Assembly: GCA_021324235.1 (NCBI GenBank)
Contig: JAJPJM010000141.1
Span: 1 to 38,826 of the forward strand
Length of the DNA: 38,826 nt
From: Verrucomicrobiota bacterium
GTDB lineage: Bacteria > Verrucomicrobiota > Verrucomicrobiia > Limisphaerales > UBA11358
Direction: 5' to 3'
The notes under the pieces were generated by a model. The model was given only the letters and a program-made list of their open reading frames with translations, did no database searches and was not told the origin of the DNA. The position numbers and the translations under genes are program-made. Positions 1 through 7,788 of the stretch are shown here, one piece after another; the stretch's first letter is position 1, and each line of letters opens with the position of its first letter.

Positions 1-118
1 AGAACGCTGCGCTGTCCGTGGCGGTGTAAGCCGGTTGCCAAAAGGCGATCATCGGTGAAGCGGTCGACATTGCGGTTGACCGCTCTTGTGCGGGCGCATG
101 TCTGCGGCGGGCCGGCCT

Positions 119-328
119 TTAGGCCCGGGCGTACATCTGCAAGGGACCGCCCAAGCTGGTCACGCCATTGAACTGCGCAGTTTTTGCAGCCTTCGGCTGG
201 TTGCGGTTTGCGCTGGCCGCGACCGTTCCGATTTCATCAAAGTAAAAATTTTCCGAGGCCACCAGCATCTGCTTGATGCCTCGCGGCAGGGACTGGTATC
301 CCGGATAGGTCAAAATGATCGTTCTCAT
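119..328 (-). CDS. Small uncharacterised protein, 69 aa
   Basis: I do not recognise a named family. The start is the ATG at 326-328, preceded by AAGGA on the coding strand; an upstream in-frame ATG would add 14 unlikely residues. The product begins MRTIILTYPGYQSLPRGIKQ, has no clear signal peptide or membrane segment, and contains a short Asn/Lys/Ala-rich stretch near residues 36-50. A small inverted repeat (GTAAC, 6-nt spacer, GTTAC) lies about 35 nt upstream at 363-378 and could be a regulatory site. It is separated from moaA by about 120 nt with a possible terminator, so it is probably a separate unit. That it is a real gene is inferred from the clean start and the protein-like N-terminal half. 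Confidence 0.5.
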   Translation of the reverse strand: MRTIILTYPGYQSLPRGIKQMLVASENFYFDEIGTVAASANRNQPKAAKTAQFNGVTSLGGPLQMYARA

Positions 329-392
329 TTTCCTTAATACAACTGAACTATAAGACGTATCGGTAACCAAATAGTTACAGGAATTCGATCAT

Positions 393-420
393 TGAAAATT
401 CCGGCGTTGACGACCGCCGG
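393..420 (-). terminator. Possible terminator after moaA
   Basis: On the minus strand, 28 nt past the moaA stop, a perfect 6-bp stem (CCGGCG/CGCCGG) with an 8-nt loop is followed by AATTTTCAAT. The stem is short and the T-run weak, so this is a modest candidate for the end of the molybdenum operon. Confidence 0.4.
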
Positions 421-447
421 GTGTGCGGCTGAATGATTTGAATGCCA

Positions 448-1422
448 TCACCCGCCGATGGCGGTCATGGGGCGGCAGGGCTGATAGTTGGTGCGGAACT
501 GATGTTCCAGCGGTTTCAATCTGAGCGCCGTTTCCAGCAATTCCTTCAACGCGCCGTCGTCCGCGCCATGCCGCAGCGCCGCGCGCAGGTCCACCTCGAT
601 GTGATTGCCGAGACAGGGACGCACCTTGCCGTCGGCCGTGAGCCGCATCTTGTTGCACTGTTCGCAGAAATGCTCGTTCGTCAACGCGCCGATGAAACCG
701 ACGAGCGCGCCGGTTTGTTTCAATAGATAATACTTTGCCGGGCCGTGGCCGAGTTTGCGGTCGGGTTGCGGAACCAGTTCGTCCCGTTGCGCCAGCGACT
801 GCATCGCTTCGCCGCAGGGCAGGAAATTTTTTTCGGTCAGAACCTCGGTGGACGTGAGCGGCATCAGCTCGATGAACCGCAATGGCAGGCCATGTTCGGC
901 GGCGAACAAAACCAGCGGCCAGAGTTCCGTCTCATTGACGCCGCGCATCAGCACGCAATTCAGTTTCACGCGTTCGAATTCTGCCACGATCGCCGCCTGG
1001 ATGCCGGCCAGGACCTTGGCCACGTCTCCCCCGGTGATGCGCCGGTAAATTTGCGGATCCAAGGCGTCCAGGCTTACGTTCACCGTGCGCAGACCGGCTG
1101 CGCGCAGCGGTTGCGCCAGCGCGGCCAGCCGCAGACCGTTGGTGGAAAGACCGACCGATTCGACCCCGGGAATTTTGGCCATGGCGCGGGCGATGTCGGG
1201 AAGGTCGCCACGCACGAGCGGTTCGCCGCCAGTCAGCCGGAATTTGCGAAAGCCCAGCCCCGCCGCCACGCGCGCCACCCGGATGATTTCCTCCGCCGTC
1301 AGGTGGTCCGGATTGCTTTCCCAGCCCTTGTACCCTTCCGGCATGCAATAGAGGCAACGCTCGTTGCACCGGTCGGTGACCGAGATTCGCAGATAATCAA
1401 TTTGTCGTCCAAACGGATCCAT
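448..1422 (-). CDS. moaA: GTP 3',8-cyclase MoaA (radical SAM)
   Basis: First step of molybdenum cofactor synthesis: radical-SAM rearrangement of GTP to 3',8-cyclo-GTP. The SAM-cluster cysteines are C19, C23 and C26 (CNERCLYC). The second cluster is C253, C256 and C270 in FCEQCNKMRLTADGKVRPCL, and the chain ends in the GG typical of MoaA. The glycine-rich LTGGEPLVRGDL motif is present. The 324-aa length is normal. I chose the ATG at 1420-1422, which lies 1 nt after the mog stop; the longer frame adds 17 residues overlapping mog. It is the last gene of the molybdenum run, tightly coupled to mog. Confidence 0.97.
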   Translation of the reverse strand: MDPFGRQIDYLRISVTDRCNERCLYCMPEGYKGWESNPDHLTAEEIIRVARVAAGLGFRKFRLTGGEPLVRGDLPDIARAMAKIPGVESVGLSTNGLRLAALAQPLRAAGLRTVNVSLDALDPQIYRRITGGDVAKVLAGIQAAIVAEFERVKLNCVLMRGVNETELWPLVLFAAEHGLPLRFIELMPLTSTEVLTEKNFLPCGEAMQSLAQRDELVPQPDRKLGHGPAKYYLLKQTGALVGFIGALTNEHFCEQCNKMRLTADGKVRPCLGNHIEVDLRAALRHGADDGALKELLETALRLKPLEHQFRTNYQPCRPMTAIGG

Positions 1423-1423
1423 T

Positions 1424-1912
1424 TTATTTCCGCCCGTGCGGGTCTTCGCCGCACAAATGAGCCAGCCCTTCACGGATGGCCGGTGCGAGTATTTCCAGGC
1501 ATTCGCGCACCGCCGAGGGTTTGCCGGGCAGGTTCACCATCAGACACGCGCCGCGCGTCCCCGCCACCGCGCGCGACAAAACCGAGGTTCGCACTTTGGC
1601 AAACGATTGGGCGCGCATGATCTCGCCAAACCCGGGCAATTCCTTTTCCAGCACCGCCCGGGTCGCCTCCGGCGTCACGTCGCGCGGTGAAATGCCCGTG
1701 CCCCCCGTCGTCACCACCATATCGCATTTCAGCTCATCTGCAAATTTTCTCAGCGCTGCGGAAATCAAGGGTTGCTCGTCCGGCACGATGAGCGATTCGA
1801 ATTGCGCGCCGCCGAGAAATTCCCGCAACACGTTTTCAATCTCCGGCCCGCTGCGGTCTTCGTAGATGCCCGCCGAGGCGCGGTCGCTGACGGTGAGGCG
1901 GCCGATTTTCAT
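1424..1912 (-). CDS. mog: Molybdopterin adenylyltransferase, MogA/MoaB family
   Basis: 162 aa. It adenylates molybdopterin to prepare it for metal insertion by MoeA. The sequence follows MogA: MKIGRLTVSDRASAGIYEDR at the N-terminus, TTGGTGISPRDVTPEA in the nucleotide-binding loop, LPGFGEIMR, SVLSRAVAGTRG and NLPGKPSAVRECLE. The frame is open far upstream, but the start is the ATG at 1910-1912, which overlaps the moaC TGA as ATGA and implies translational coupling. It resembles MogA more than MoaB through the SDRAS.G.Y.D start and the LSR...R segment. Confidence 0.92.
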   Translation of the reverse strand: MKIGRLTVSDRASAGIYEDRSGPEIENVLREFLGGAQFESLIVPDEQPLISAALRKFADELKCDMVVTTGGTGISPRDVTPEATRAVLEKELPGFGEIMRAQSFAKVRTSVLSRAVAGTRGACLMVNLPGKPSAVRECLEILAPAIREGLAHLCGEDPHGRK

Positions 1913-2358
1913 TCCTTGATTTTCTCCACGACCCGGATGCCCTCGATCCGCATTTTTTTGTCCACGGCCTTGCACATGTCGTAAAGCGCCAACGCCGCCA
2001 CGCTCACACCGGTCAGCGCCTCCAATTCCACGCCGGTTTGCGAACTGGTTTCCGCGGTGCAACGGACCTCGATGGCCGCGCGCCGGATTTTGAAACGGAT
2101 TTCGATGTGGTTCAAGGCCAGCGGATGGCAAAGGGGAATCAACTGGGCCGTCCGTTTGGCGGCCTGGATGCCGGCAATCTGGGCCACGGTCAAAACATCG
2201 CCCTTTGGCAGCGCGTTTTTTTTGAGCGCGCGAATCGTGGCCGGGGCGCAAACCAGCTTCCCTTCCGCCACCGCGCGCCGGCGCTGAACCGGTTTGTGGC
2301 CGACGTTGACCATGCGCGCGCCGCCGCGCGCATCCAGATGCGAAAACATTTTGTTCAT
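1909..2358 (-). CDS. moaC: Cyclic pyranopterin monophosphate synthase MoaC
   Basis: Converts the MoaA product 3',8-cyclo-GTP to cyclic pyranopterin monophosphate. Family signatures are clear: KGDVLTVAQIAGIQAAKRT, LIPLCHPLALNHIEI, GVELEALTGVSVAALALYDM and CKAVDKKMRI. The last two carry the Asp and Lys known to be catalytic in MoaC. With the ATG at 2356-2358 it is 149 aa and begins 1 nt after the moaE-moeA stop; the longer frame would overlap moeA by 49 nt. It overlaps mog by 4 nt. Normal length and no missing motif. Confidence 0.96.
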   Translation of the reverse strand: MNKMFSHLDARGGARMVNVGHKPVQRRRAVAEGKLVCAPATIRALKKNALPKGDVLTVAQIAGIQAAKRTAQLIPLCHPLALNHIEIRFKIRRAAIEVRCTAETSSQTGVELEALTGVSVAALALYDMCKAVDKKMRIEGIRVVEKIKE

Positions 2359-2359
2359 C

Positions 2360-4048
2360 TCAATCGGTTGATAAGAATTCAACTTCGCCGCCCGCTTCGA
2401 TTGAACCACGATCCGCCGGAATCCGGATCAAGGCGTTCGCTTCCGTCAGACAGGTCACGTCGCCGGAACTTGCCCACGCCAGCGGATGCAGACCGGTCGG
2501 TTCCCGGCGCGCCGGCCAGAGCGTTTCGCGCGGACACGGCGCGTCGTCCAATTTTGCCCCGAGCCGGCCGCGCCGGAACTTTACCGGTTCCGCGCCGGTG
2601 AGTTTCGCCAGAGTTGCGGCGACAAACAAATGAAAACAGACAAAATGCGACAGCGGGTTGCCCGGCAAGCCAAACGCCACACGGACTTTATCGGGTGGGG
2701 CGAGGCTACCGACGAGCCGGCTCGCGGGGACGCTCGCCCCACCAGCGATTCCAAAAATAAGAGGCCGGCCGGGGCGCACGTTGACTTGTGAAAAGACGAT
2801 TTCAAATCCAAGCCATTCGAGCAGCGGACGGGTGAAATCCCGGTCACCCACGCTCGCGCCGCCAGAAACCAGCAACACATCCGAATTACCGATTGCCGAT
2901 TGCTGATTGCCGATTTGCTCCTTCGCAAGATCAAAATCTTCCGGCAGATGAGCTTGTTCTGTCTCACACGCAAAGCGCCGCAACAGGCTGTGAATCAAAA
3001 TCGAATTACTGTCGCGAACCTGTCCCGGTCGGGGGGTATGCTCCGGTGACACAATTTCGTCGCCGGTGGTGAAATGAACGACACGCAGGCGCGGGCTGAC
3101 GAGCGGCTGAGTACAGCCGGCGGACGCAAGCAGGGCCAGTCTGCCCGCATTCAGATGCGCACCGGCCGGCACCAGCGGCTGTCCGGCCTTTACGTCTTCG
3201 CCGCGTTGGCGGAGGTTCAGGGCCGACTCGTGTTTTGTGATCCGGATTCGGTCGCCGTCACGTTCTACGTGTTCCTGTATTACCACGCGCAGATTTTCGC
3301 ACGGTAGCGCCGCGCCGGTGGCAACGCGCACGGTTTCGCCGGATTTGAGCTGGCACGGTTTCCAATCGGCGGCATGAAGGGTGTCCACGACCCGGAAGCT
3401 TTCAGACGCATCGTTTTGCCGAATGGCATAGCCGTCACGGGTGGAACGATCGCGATCCGGCAAATCCGACGGCGCGCAGACGGTCTCGCGCAATACGCGG
3501 CCAAACGCCTCGGCCAGGGGCGCACGGATGGCAGGCAACGGCCGGCAGCACGACTGGATTTCTGCAAGGGCTTCGTTGACCGACAAAATGTTTTGTGGCC
3601 GCCGATGTGAATCAGCGGATGCACCGGGCCCGGAAGTCCGCAAATTTGCATTTGCGGCCACCGGCGGTAACGCTCGCCGTTTCCAAATCGGCACGTCTTG
3701 TTTGAGGCGGTCCATGAATCCGGCCAACAGGGCGATGGCTTCGCCGCGGTGCGGGGACGCCACGCCGACGTAAATCGCCGTGTCACCGACCGGAATGACG
3801 CCGACGCGATGGATTACTTTCGCGGCGAGGCACGGAAATTTTGTGCCGAGCGATTCGAGGATGCGCCGGATTTCGCCCGTGGCCATCTCCGGGTAGGCCT
3901 CGTATTCGAGCGCGGAAATATTTCCGCCGTTTTCCTCGCCTCGAACGACACCGCGAAATTCCAGCCAGGCGCCGTGCGCGCCCAGTGACGGCGGCGGAGA
4001 AATGGTTTCCGCAATGGGGTCAGGTGTGAGCTGGATTTCGATTTCCAT
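2360..4048 (-). CDS. moaE-moeA: MoaE-MoeA fusion: molybdopterin synthase large subunit joined to molybdenum insertase
   Basis: 562 aa with two enzymes in one chain. Residues 1-130 are MoaE: FRGVVRGEENGG, ALEYEAYPEMA, and LKQDVPIWKRR with the two lysines (K116, K123) that match the MoaE active site. Residues 131-152 are a linker. Residues 153-562 are MoeA: DRSTRDGYA (200-208), GETVRVATGAALP, TTGDEIV, RDSNS, SGGASVGDRD (395-404), RPGRPLIFG and GLPGNPLS (460-465). MoaE with MoaD sulfurates the pterin; MoeA inserts molybdate after Mog adenylation. Two in-frame insertions unlike MoeA elsewhere are seen: residues 379-389 (tandem 7-mers) and 435-454 (a palindromic repeat). moaD ends 11 nt upstream. 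Confidence 0.95.
   Translation of the reverse strand: MEIEIQLTPDPIAETISPPPSLGAHGAWLEFRGVVRGEENGGNISALEYEAYPEMATGEIRRILESLGTKFPCLAAKVIHRVGVIPVGDTAIYVGVASPHRGEAIALLAGFMDRLKQDVPIWKRRALPPVAANANLRTSGPGASADSHRRPQNILSVNEALAEIQSCCRPLPAIRAPLAEAFGRVLRETVCAPSDLPDRDRSTRDGYAIRQNDASESFRVVDTLHAADWKPCQLKSGETVRVATGAALPCENLRVVIQEHVERDGDRIRITKHESALNLRQRGEDVKAGQPLVPAGAHLNAGRLALLASAGCTQPLVSPRLRVVHFTTGDEIVSPEHTPRPGQVRDSNSILIHSLLRRFACETEQAHLPEDFDLAKEQIGNQQSAIGNSDVLLVSGGASVGDRDFTRPLLEWLGFEIVFSQVNVRPGRPLIFGIAGGASVPASRLVGSLAPPDKVRVAFGLPGNPLSHFVCFHLFVAATLAKLTGAEPVKFRRGRLGAKLDDAPCPRETLWPARREPTGLHPLAWASSGDVTCLTEANALIRIPADRGSIEAGGEVEFLSTD
2694..2743. repeat. Palindromic repeat inserted in frame within moaE-moeA
   Basis: Two 25-bp arms abut with no spacer. 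The left arm starts GGTGGGGCGAG and ends CGAGCC; the reverse complement of the right arm has the same start and end, and 20 of 25 positions match. Read on the minus strand it encodes GGASVPASRLVGSLAPP between RPGRPLIFG and the GLPGNP motif, where MoeA proteins normally have only a few residues. The same family appears at 31020-31091. Confidence 0.8.
2885..2912. repeat. Tandem 7-mer repeat (ATTGCCG x4) inside moaE-moeA
   Basis: Four consecutive 7-mers read ATTACCG, ATTGCCG, ATTGCTG, ATTGCCG. On the coding strand they give IGNQQSAIGNS, placed just before the MoeA SGG motif. It looks like an expanded low-complexity insertion that kept the reading frame. Confidence 0.8.
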
Positions 4049-4059
4049 ACCAAAGAGTT

Positions 4060-4299
4060 TCAGCCTCCGGACACGGGCGGAATGAGTGCGATTTCGTCAT
4101 CCGATGCAAAAACGGTGTCAGGCCCGGCATACTCGCAATGGTTGGCGAGCCGGACACTGGAGCGATGGGCGGCAAGCTCCGGAAATTGCTTCAGTAATTC
4201 CGTCCACAACTGATGCGCAGTCAACGGCGCCGGCGACAGGATTTCGACCGAATCGCAACCGGTGACGTCTTTGAGTTGGGCGAAAAACAGGACGCGCAT
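4060..4299 (-). CDS. moaD: Molybdopterin synthase small subunit MoaD
   Basis: 79-aa ubiquitin-fold sulfur carrier. It begins MRVLFFAQLKDVTG and ends PPVSGG; the C-terminal Gly-Gly is the residue pair that is adenylated and thiocarboxylated. It partners with the MoaE half of the fusion encoded 11 nt downstream. The length is normal. No moeB-type activating enzyme is visible in the window, so activation must be done by a protein encoded elsewhere. Confidence 0.95.
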   Translation of the reverse strand: MRVLFFAQLKDVTGCDSVEILSPAPLTAHQLWTELLKQFPELAAHRSSVRLANHCEYAGPDTVFASDDEIALIPPVSGG

Positions 4300-4320
4300 G
4301 GAATTTCTTTAACAGTAGTT

Positions 4321-5391
4321 TCAGCGTGGCACAAGGTGGACGGCGGGCGCCTTGATGAAGGCGGTGATGGCTTTACCATCATGCAACGCGAGTTCGGCGC
4401 TCGCGGCGCGGGTGACCAGCGCGAATAACGGGAATCCGGCGTCCAATTCCACGCGCACCAGAGCGCCTTCCGGATGAAGCGAGACCACGCGGGCGGGGAG
4501 ACGGTTGCGGACACTGCTGGTGGTGACGGTATCATGCTGGAGGACCACGTCCTCGCCGCGGATACAGACAAACACTTCGCGCGATGCGGTTGGGGGTGCA
4601 AGCGCGGTGAGCGTGACCCGATTGACGCTCACGGTGGCGAGTCCTTCGTTTATGTTCATAATGCTGCCGGGCTGGAGGGTTTCGACGGCGACCAGCCGGG
4701 CGACCTCGGCGCTGGCCGGGCGGGTGAAAACTTCCGACACGGGACCGGTTTGCCTGACCTGCCCGTCCACCAGCACGACGATTTCGTCCGCCAGCGCGAG
4801 CGCTTCAAAGCGGTCGTGGGTCACGCACAGCATCGGAATCCGGAACTCGTCACGGACCCGGGCCAGGTAGGGGATGATTTTCGCCTTCAACGACGCGTCA
4901 AGGCTGGCCAGCGGTTCATCGAGCAACAACAGGCGCGGCGATGCCAGCAGGGCGCGCGCGAGGGCGACGCGCTGTTTTTCGCCACCGGAAAGTTCCGTCA
5001 CGCCGCGCGAAATCAGCGGCTGGATTTCCAGAACTTCAGCCACGTGATCGAAGCGGAACGACGGATCGTTCGCGCCACCGGATTTACAGCCGTAAAGCAG
5101 GTTCCGGCGCACCGAGAGATGTGGAAACAGCGCGAGGTCCTGCGGCACGTAACCGATGCCACGTTGGTATGTGGGCACGAAGATTTTTTGGGTCGTGTCG
5201 GTAAGCGTGCGGTCGTCGAGTTGAATGAAGGCGGAACGCGCGGCGCGCAGTCCGGCGATGAGATCGAGCAGCGACGTTTTGCCCGAGCCGGAGGGGCCAA
5301 AAACAGCGGTCACATGCCGATGCATTTCGACATCCACTTCGAGTGTGAAATCAGCCAGCGACAGTGAAATGTTTTTCAACAGCAGGCTCAT
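4321..5391 (-). CDS. modC: Molybdate ABC transporter ATP-binding protein ModC
   Basis: 356 aa. ABC ATPase domain at residues 1-230: Walker A GPSGSGKT (32-39), signature LSGGEKQRVALARALL, Walker B LLLLDEPLASLD and switch His in CVTHD. The C-terminal region from about residue 285 resembles the TOBE/Mop oxyanion-binding domain of ModC (VNRVTLTAL, VCIRGEDVVL, NRLPARVVSLHPEGALVRVELD). The ATG at 5389-5391 is 1 nt after the modB stop; the longer open frame overlaps modB and is not used. It energises molybdate import with ModA and ModB. Confidence 0.95.
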   Translation of the reverse strand: MSLLLKNISLSLADFTLEVDVEMHRHVTAVFGPSGSGKTSLLDLIAGLRAARSAFIQLDDRTLTDTTQKIFVPTYQRGIGYVPQDLALFPHLSVRRNLLYGCKSGGANDPSFRFDHVAEVLEIQPLISRGVTELSGGEKQRVALARALLASPRLLLLDEPLASLDASLKAKIIPYLARVRDEFRIPMLCVTHDRFEALALADEIVVLVDGQVRQTGPVSEVFTRPASAEVARLVAVETLQPGSIMNINEGLATVSVNRVTLTALAPPTASREVFVCIRGEDVVLQHDTVTTSSVRNRLPARVVSLHPEGALVRVELDAGFPLFALVTRAASAELALHDGKAITAFIKAPAVHLVPR

Positions 5392-5392
5392 G

Positions 5393-6058
5393 TCATTTTT
5401 TGCGGCGCAGGAAAAATTCGCTGCACCACACGGCGGTGAAGGCAAGGACGACCGATACTCCCAGCAGGCGGTAGGCGTGCGTGTCCTCGCCGATTTGCAC
5501 GTTTTCGAAAATGGCGAGCGAGAGTGTCGAGGTCTTGCCTGGAATATTGCCGGCGACCATGATCGTGGCGCCAAATTCGCCGAGTGCGCGGGCGAATGCG
5601 AGCAACATTCCGCTGATGACGCCGCGTGCGGCCAGCAGGAGAGTGATGGTAAAAAACACGCGCAGACCGCTGGCGCCGAGGGTGCGGGCGATTTGTTCCA
5701 GGCGCGGGTTGACTTCTTCGAACGCCACGCGCGCGGCGCGGACCAGCAGCGGCATCGACATGACGCTCAGTGCCAGCAGAACGGCGCGCCAGGTAAAGAT
5801 GACATCCAGATTGAGCTGGTTGTGGAGGAAGCCGCCAATGACGCCACGTCGGCCAAAAAGCTTCAGCAGAATCAAACCCGTGGCCACCGGCGGCATGACC
5901 AGCGGCAGCGTAACGAAGGTTTCCACGATGGATTTGCCCGGCCAGTCGCGCCGGGCCAGCGCCCACGCCAGCGCGAGGCCGAACGGCAGAATGATCACCG
6001 TGCTCAACGCGGATACCCACGCGGTGAACCAGACAATCTGCCATTCTTCAGCGGTCAT
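5393..6058 (-). CDS. modB: Molybdate ABC transporter permease ModB
   Basis: 221-aa inner-membrane permease with about five hydrophobic segments. The EAA loop that docks onto the ATPase is ARTLGASGLRVFFTITLLLA. It contains LPLVMPPVATGLILL and RALGEFGATIMVAGNIPGKT, both typical of ModB/CysTW permeases. Its ATG overlaps the modA stop as ATGA (6055-6058) and its stop lies 1 nt from the modC start. Confidence 0.96.
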   Translation of the reverse strand: MTAEEWQIVWFTAWVSALSTVIILPFGLALAWALARRDWPGKSIVETFVTLPLVMPPVATGLILLKLFGRRGVIGGFLHNQLNLDVIFTWRAVLLALSVMSMPLLVRAARVAFEEVNPRLEQIARTLGASGLRVFFTITLLLAARGVISGMLLAFARALGEFGATIMVAGNIPGKTSTLSLAIFENVQIGEDTHAYRLLGVSVVLAFTAVWCSEFFLRRKK

Positions 6059-6813
6059 TCACGCAAGAGGAAGCCAAATCGGGTGAAGACCTGTCCAGCT
6101 TCTTCGGACGAAAGGTAATCCAGGAATTTTTTCGCGGCTTCGGGTTGCTTTGAATTTCTTACCAGCGCCATGGGATAGCTGATGTCGGGGGCATCCGCGC
6201 GCGGGACCTCGTAGGCGACTTTGACATTTTTGGAAATGGCGGCGTCGGTTTTGTAGACCACACCCAATTCGACGTTGCCGGACGCCACGGCGGCGAGGGC
6301 GGCGCGGACATTTTCCGTCGGAATCACTTTCGGCTCAATGGCCGGCCAAAGTTGCTGCCGGGTCAGCCAGCCTTTGGCATAAACCCCCGCCGGCACGGAC
6401 TTGGGATCGGCCAGGGCGATTTGTTTCACACCGGCGTTGGTGAGGTCGCTGGCGGATTTGATTTGCAGTGTACTGGTGCTCGGAACCACGACGACAAGCG
6501 AGTTGCCGAGACGGCTTTTGCGCGTAGCCGGGTCGATCAACCCCTTTTTCTCCAGCCGGTTCATTTGCGTTTCATCGGCGGAAAAGAAAAGGTCGGCGGG
6601 CCCGCCTTCCTCAATCTGCCGCGCCAGGGTGCTGGAGGCGGCGAAATTAAAGACGACTTTGTCGCCGGACTGTTTTTCGTAAGCGGCGGCGATTTCCTTC
6701 AATGAATCCGTCAGACTCGCGGCGGCGAAGACGGTTACTTCCTCCGCGCAAACAGGCGACGCCAGGGCCGGCAGCAGGAGACATGCGGCGAGGAAGAGAA
6801 TTTGTTTTTTCAT
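6055..6813 (-). CDS. modA: Molybdate-binding periplasmic protein ModA
   Basis: 252 aa with a signal peptide, probably cleaved after ASPVCA (residue 23). The mature protein follows ModA: VTVFAAASLTDSLKEIA, NFAASSTLARQIEEGGPADLFFSAD, and GVVYKTDA with the late Tyr that contacts the oxyanion in known ModA structures. It delivers molybdate (possibly tungstate) to ModBC. It overlaps modB by 4 nt and starts 36 nt after the upstream secreted-protein gene, the widest gap in the run but still consistent with one transcript. Confidence 0.95.
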   Translation of the reverse strand: MKKQILFLAACLLLPALASPVCAEEVTVFAAASLTDSLKEIAAAYEKQSGDKVVFNFAASSTLARQIEEGGPADLFFSADETQMNRLEKKGLIDPATRKSRLGNSLVVVVPSTSTLQIKSASDLTNAGVKQIALADPKSVPAGVYAKGWLTRQQLWPAIEPKVIPTENVRAALAAVASGNVELGVVYKTDAAISKNVKVAYEVPRADAPDISYPMALVRNSKQPEAAKKFLDYLSSEEAGQVFTRFGFLLRE

Positions 6814-6849
6814 GCTGTTTTTTCAGTGTCAGTTTTTGGTTGGGGAAAT

Positions 6850-7788
6850 TCAACGGGAAAGCCGGTAGAACCGTTGGGAATTGGTCGCGGTGATGTCGTC
6901 AAACTGAATCATACCTACACCGTCCGCGGTCACCGTTCCAATCGTTTGCCAGTTGGTCATTGTCAAACTGGAGCTGGCCTGGACCTGGTATTGCAAATTC
7001 GTTCCGCCGATGCCGGTGAGGTGGAAAAGGCCGTTGGTGAAATAACCTGAAAGAATTTTAAGCTGCACCGCTTTGAGCGCGGCCGTGATATTAATCAGTG
7101 GTTCATTGCCGCGCCCGTAGTTTTGAGAATTGAACAGGTATCCAATCTGGTTGTCGGCCGCATGGAAAAGAAGCGTGACATCGCCGCCGTCCGCCACATC
7201 GGAAACGAGGTTGGTATTGAGTGGCAACGCATAAGTCACCGGCACATTATTGCCGGGCGGCGTGTAGGTGTTCGTGCAAAGGATTTCATGCGCGCCAGAC
7301 AGCAAAACGGGAAGTGAATCGTAGGTAACTCCGTCGGTTGTGGGTAAATTGGGGGTTCCGGTTCCCTCCACCCAATCATCGTCAGACAACCATTCGATGA
7401 TAAAATTCCCGCTGCTAATCATGGGGAAAATCGCATTGTTCGGCTGCACCCCGTTTGTCCCGTAGTTACTGGTCAATGCGATTGAAATGCCGGTGATTGT
7501 CCAGTTCCCCGCGCCATAGTTCGTATTGAACATGGCAACCGCGTTTGAAAGGCTGAATTTGAGCACACTCTGAAATTCTCCTTTTACCGATGCCGCCGGA
7601 GCGACAACCAGGGTGCCCGCCGCGCCAAAGTTCAATCCCGTCAAGTCACTGCCTTCCGGGTTGTTCGACGAACCCGTTGCGAGGAAGGCATCAGCGGAAG
7701 TTGTTCCGGTGTAAGTGACCTGCGCCTTGGTGATTGAACCAAGGCGCAGCAGCGCGATTACGAAAACGATTACCCGGCAGCGGTTCAT
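6850..7788 (-). CDS. Secreted protein, paralogue of the upstream PEP-CTERM protein, with VQAS...FYR C-terminal module
   Basis: 312 aa from the ATG at 7786-7788, which overlaps the upstream TGA as ATGA and has GGA at good spacing; another ATG lies 9 nt upstream. It has a signal peptide ending about SITKAQ. Residues 20-235 closely match the upstream protein: GEFQSVLKFS, FNTNYGAGNWTITG, DDDWVEG, YTPPGNN, LVSDVADGG and YLFNS, a DNRLRE-like beta-rich domain by my reading. The C-terminus, LQYQVQASSSLTMTNWQTIGT to RFYRLSR, is the module seen on many verrucomicrobial secreted proteins and replaces the PEP-CTERM signal. Function unknown. It lies between the PEP-CTERM gene and modA. Confidence 0.85.
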   Translation of the reverse strand: MNRCRVIVFVIALLRLGSITKAQVTYTGTTSADAFLATGSSNNPEGSDLTGLNFGAAGTLVVAPAASVKGEFQSVLKFSLSNAVAMFNTNYGAGNWTITGISIALTSNYGTNGVQPNNAIFPMISSGNFIIEWLSDDDWVEGTGTPNLPTTDGVTYDSLPVLLSGAHEILCTNTYTPPGNNVPVTYALPLNTNLVSDVADGGDVTLLFHAADNQIGYLFNSQNYGRGNEPLINITAALKAVQLKILSGYFTNGLFHLTGIGGTNLQYQVQASSSLTMTNWQTIGTVTADGVGMIQFDDITATNSQRFYRLSR

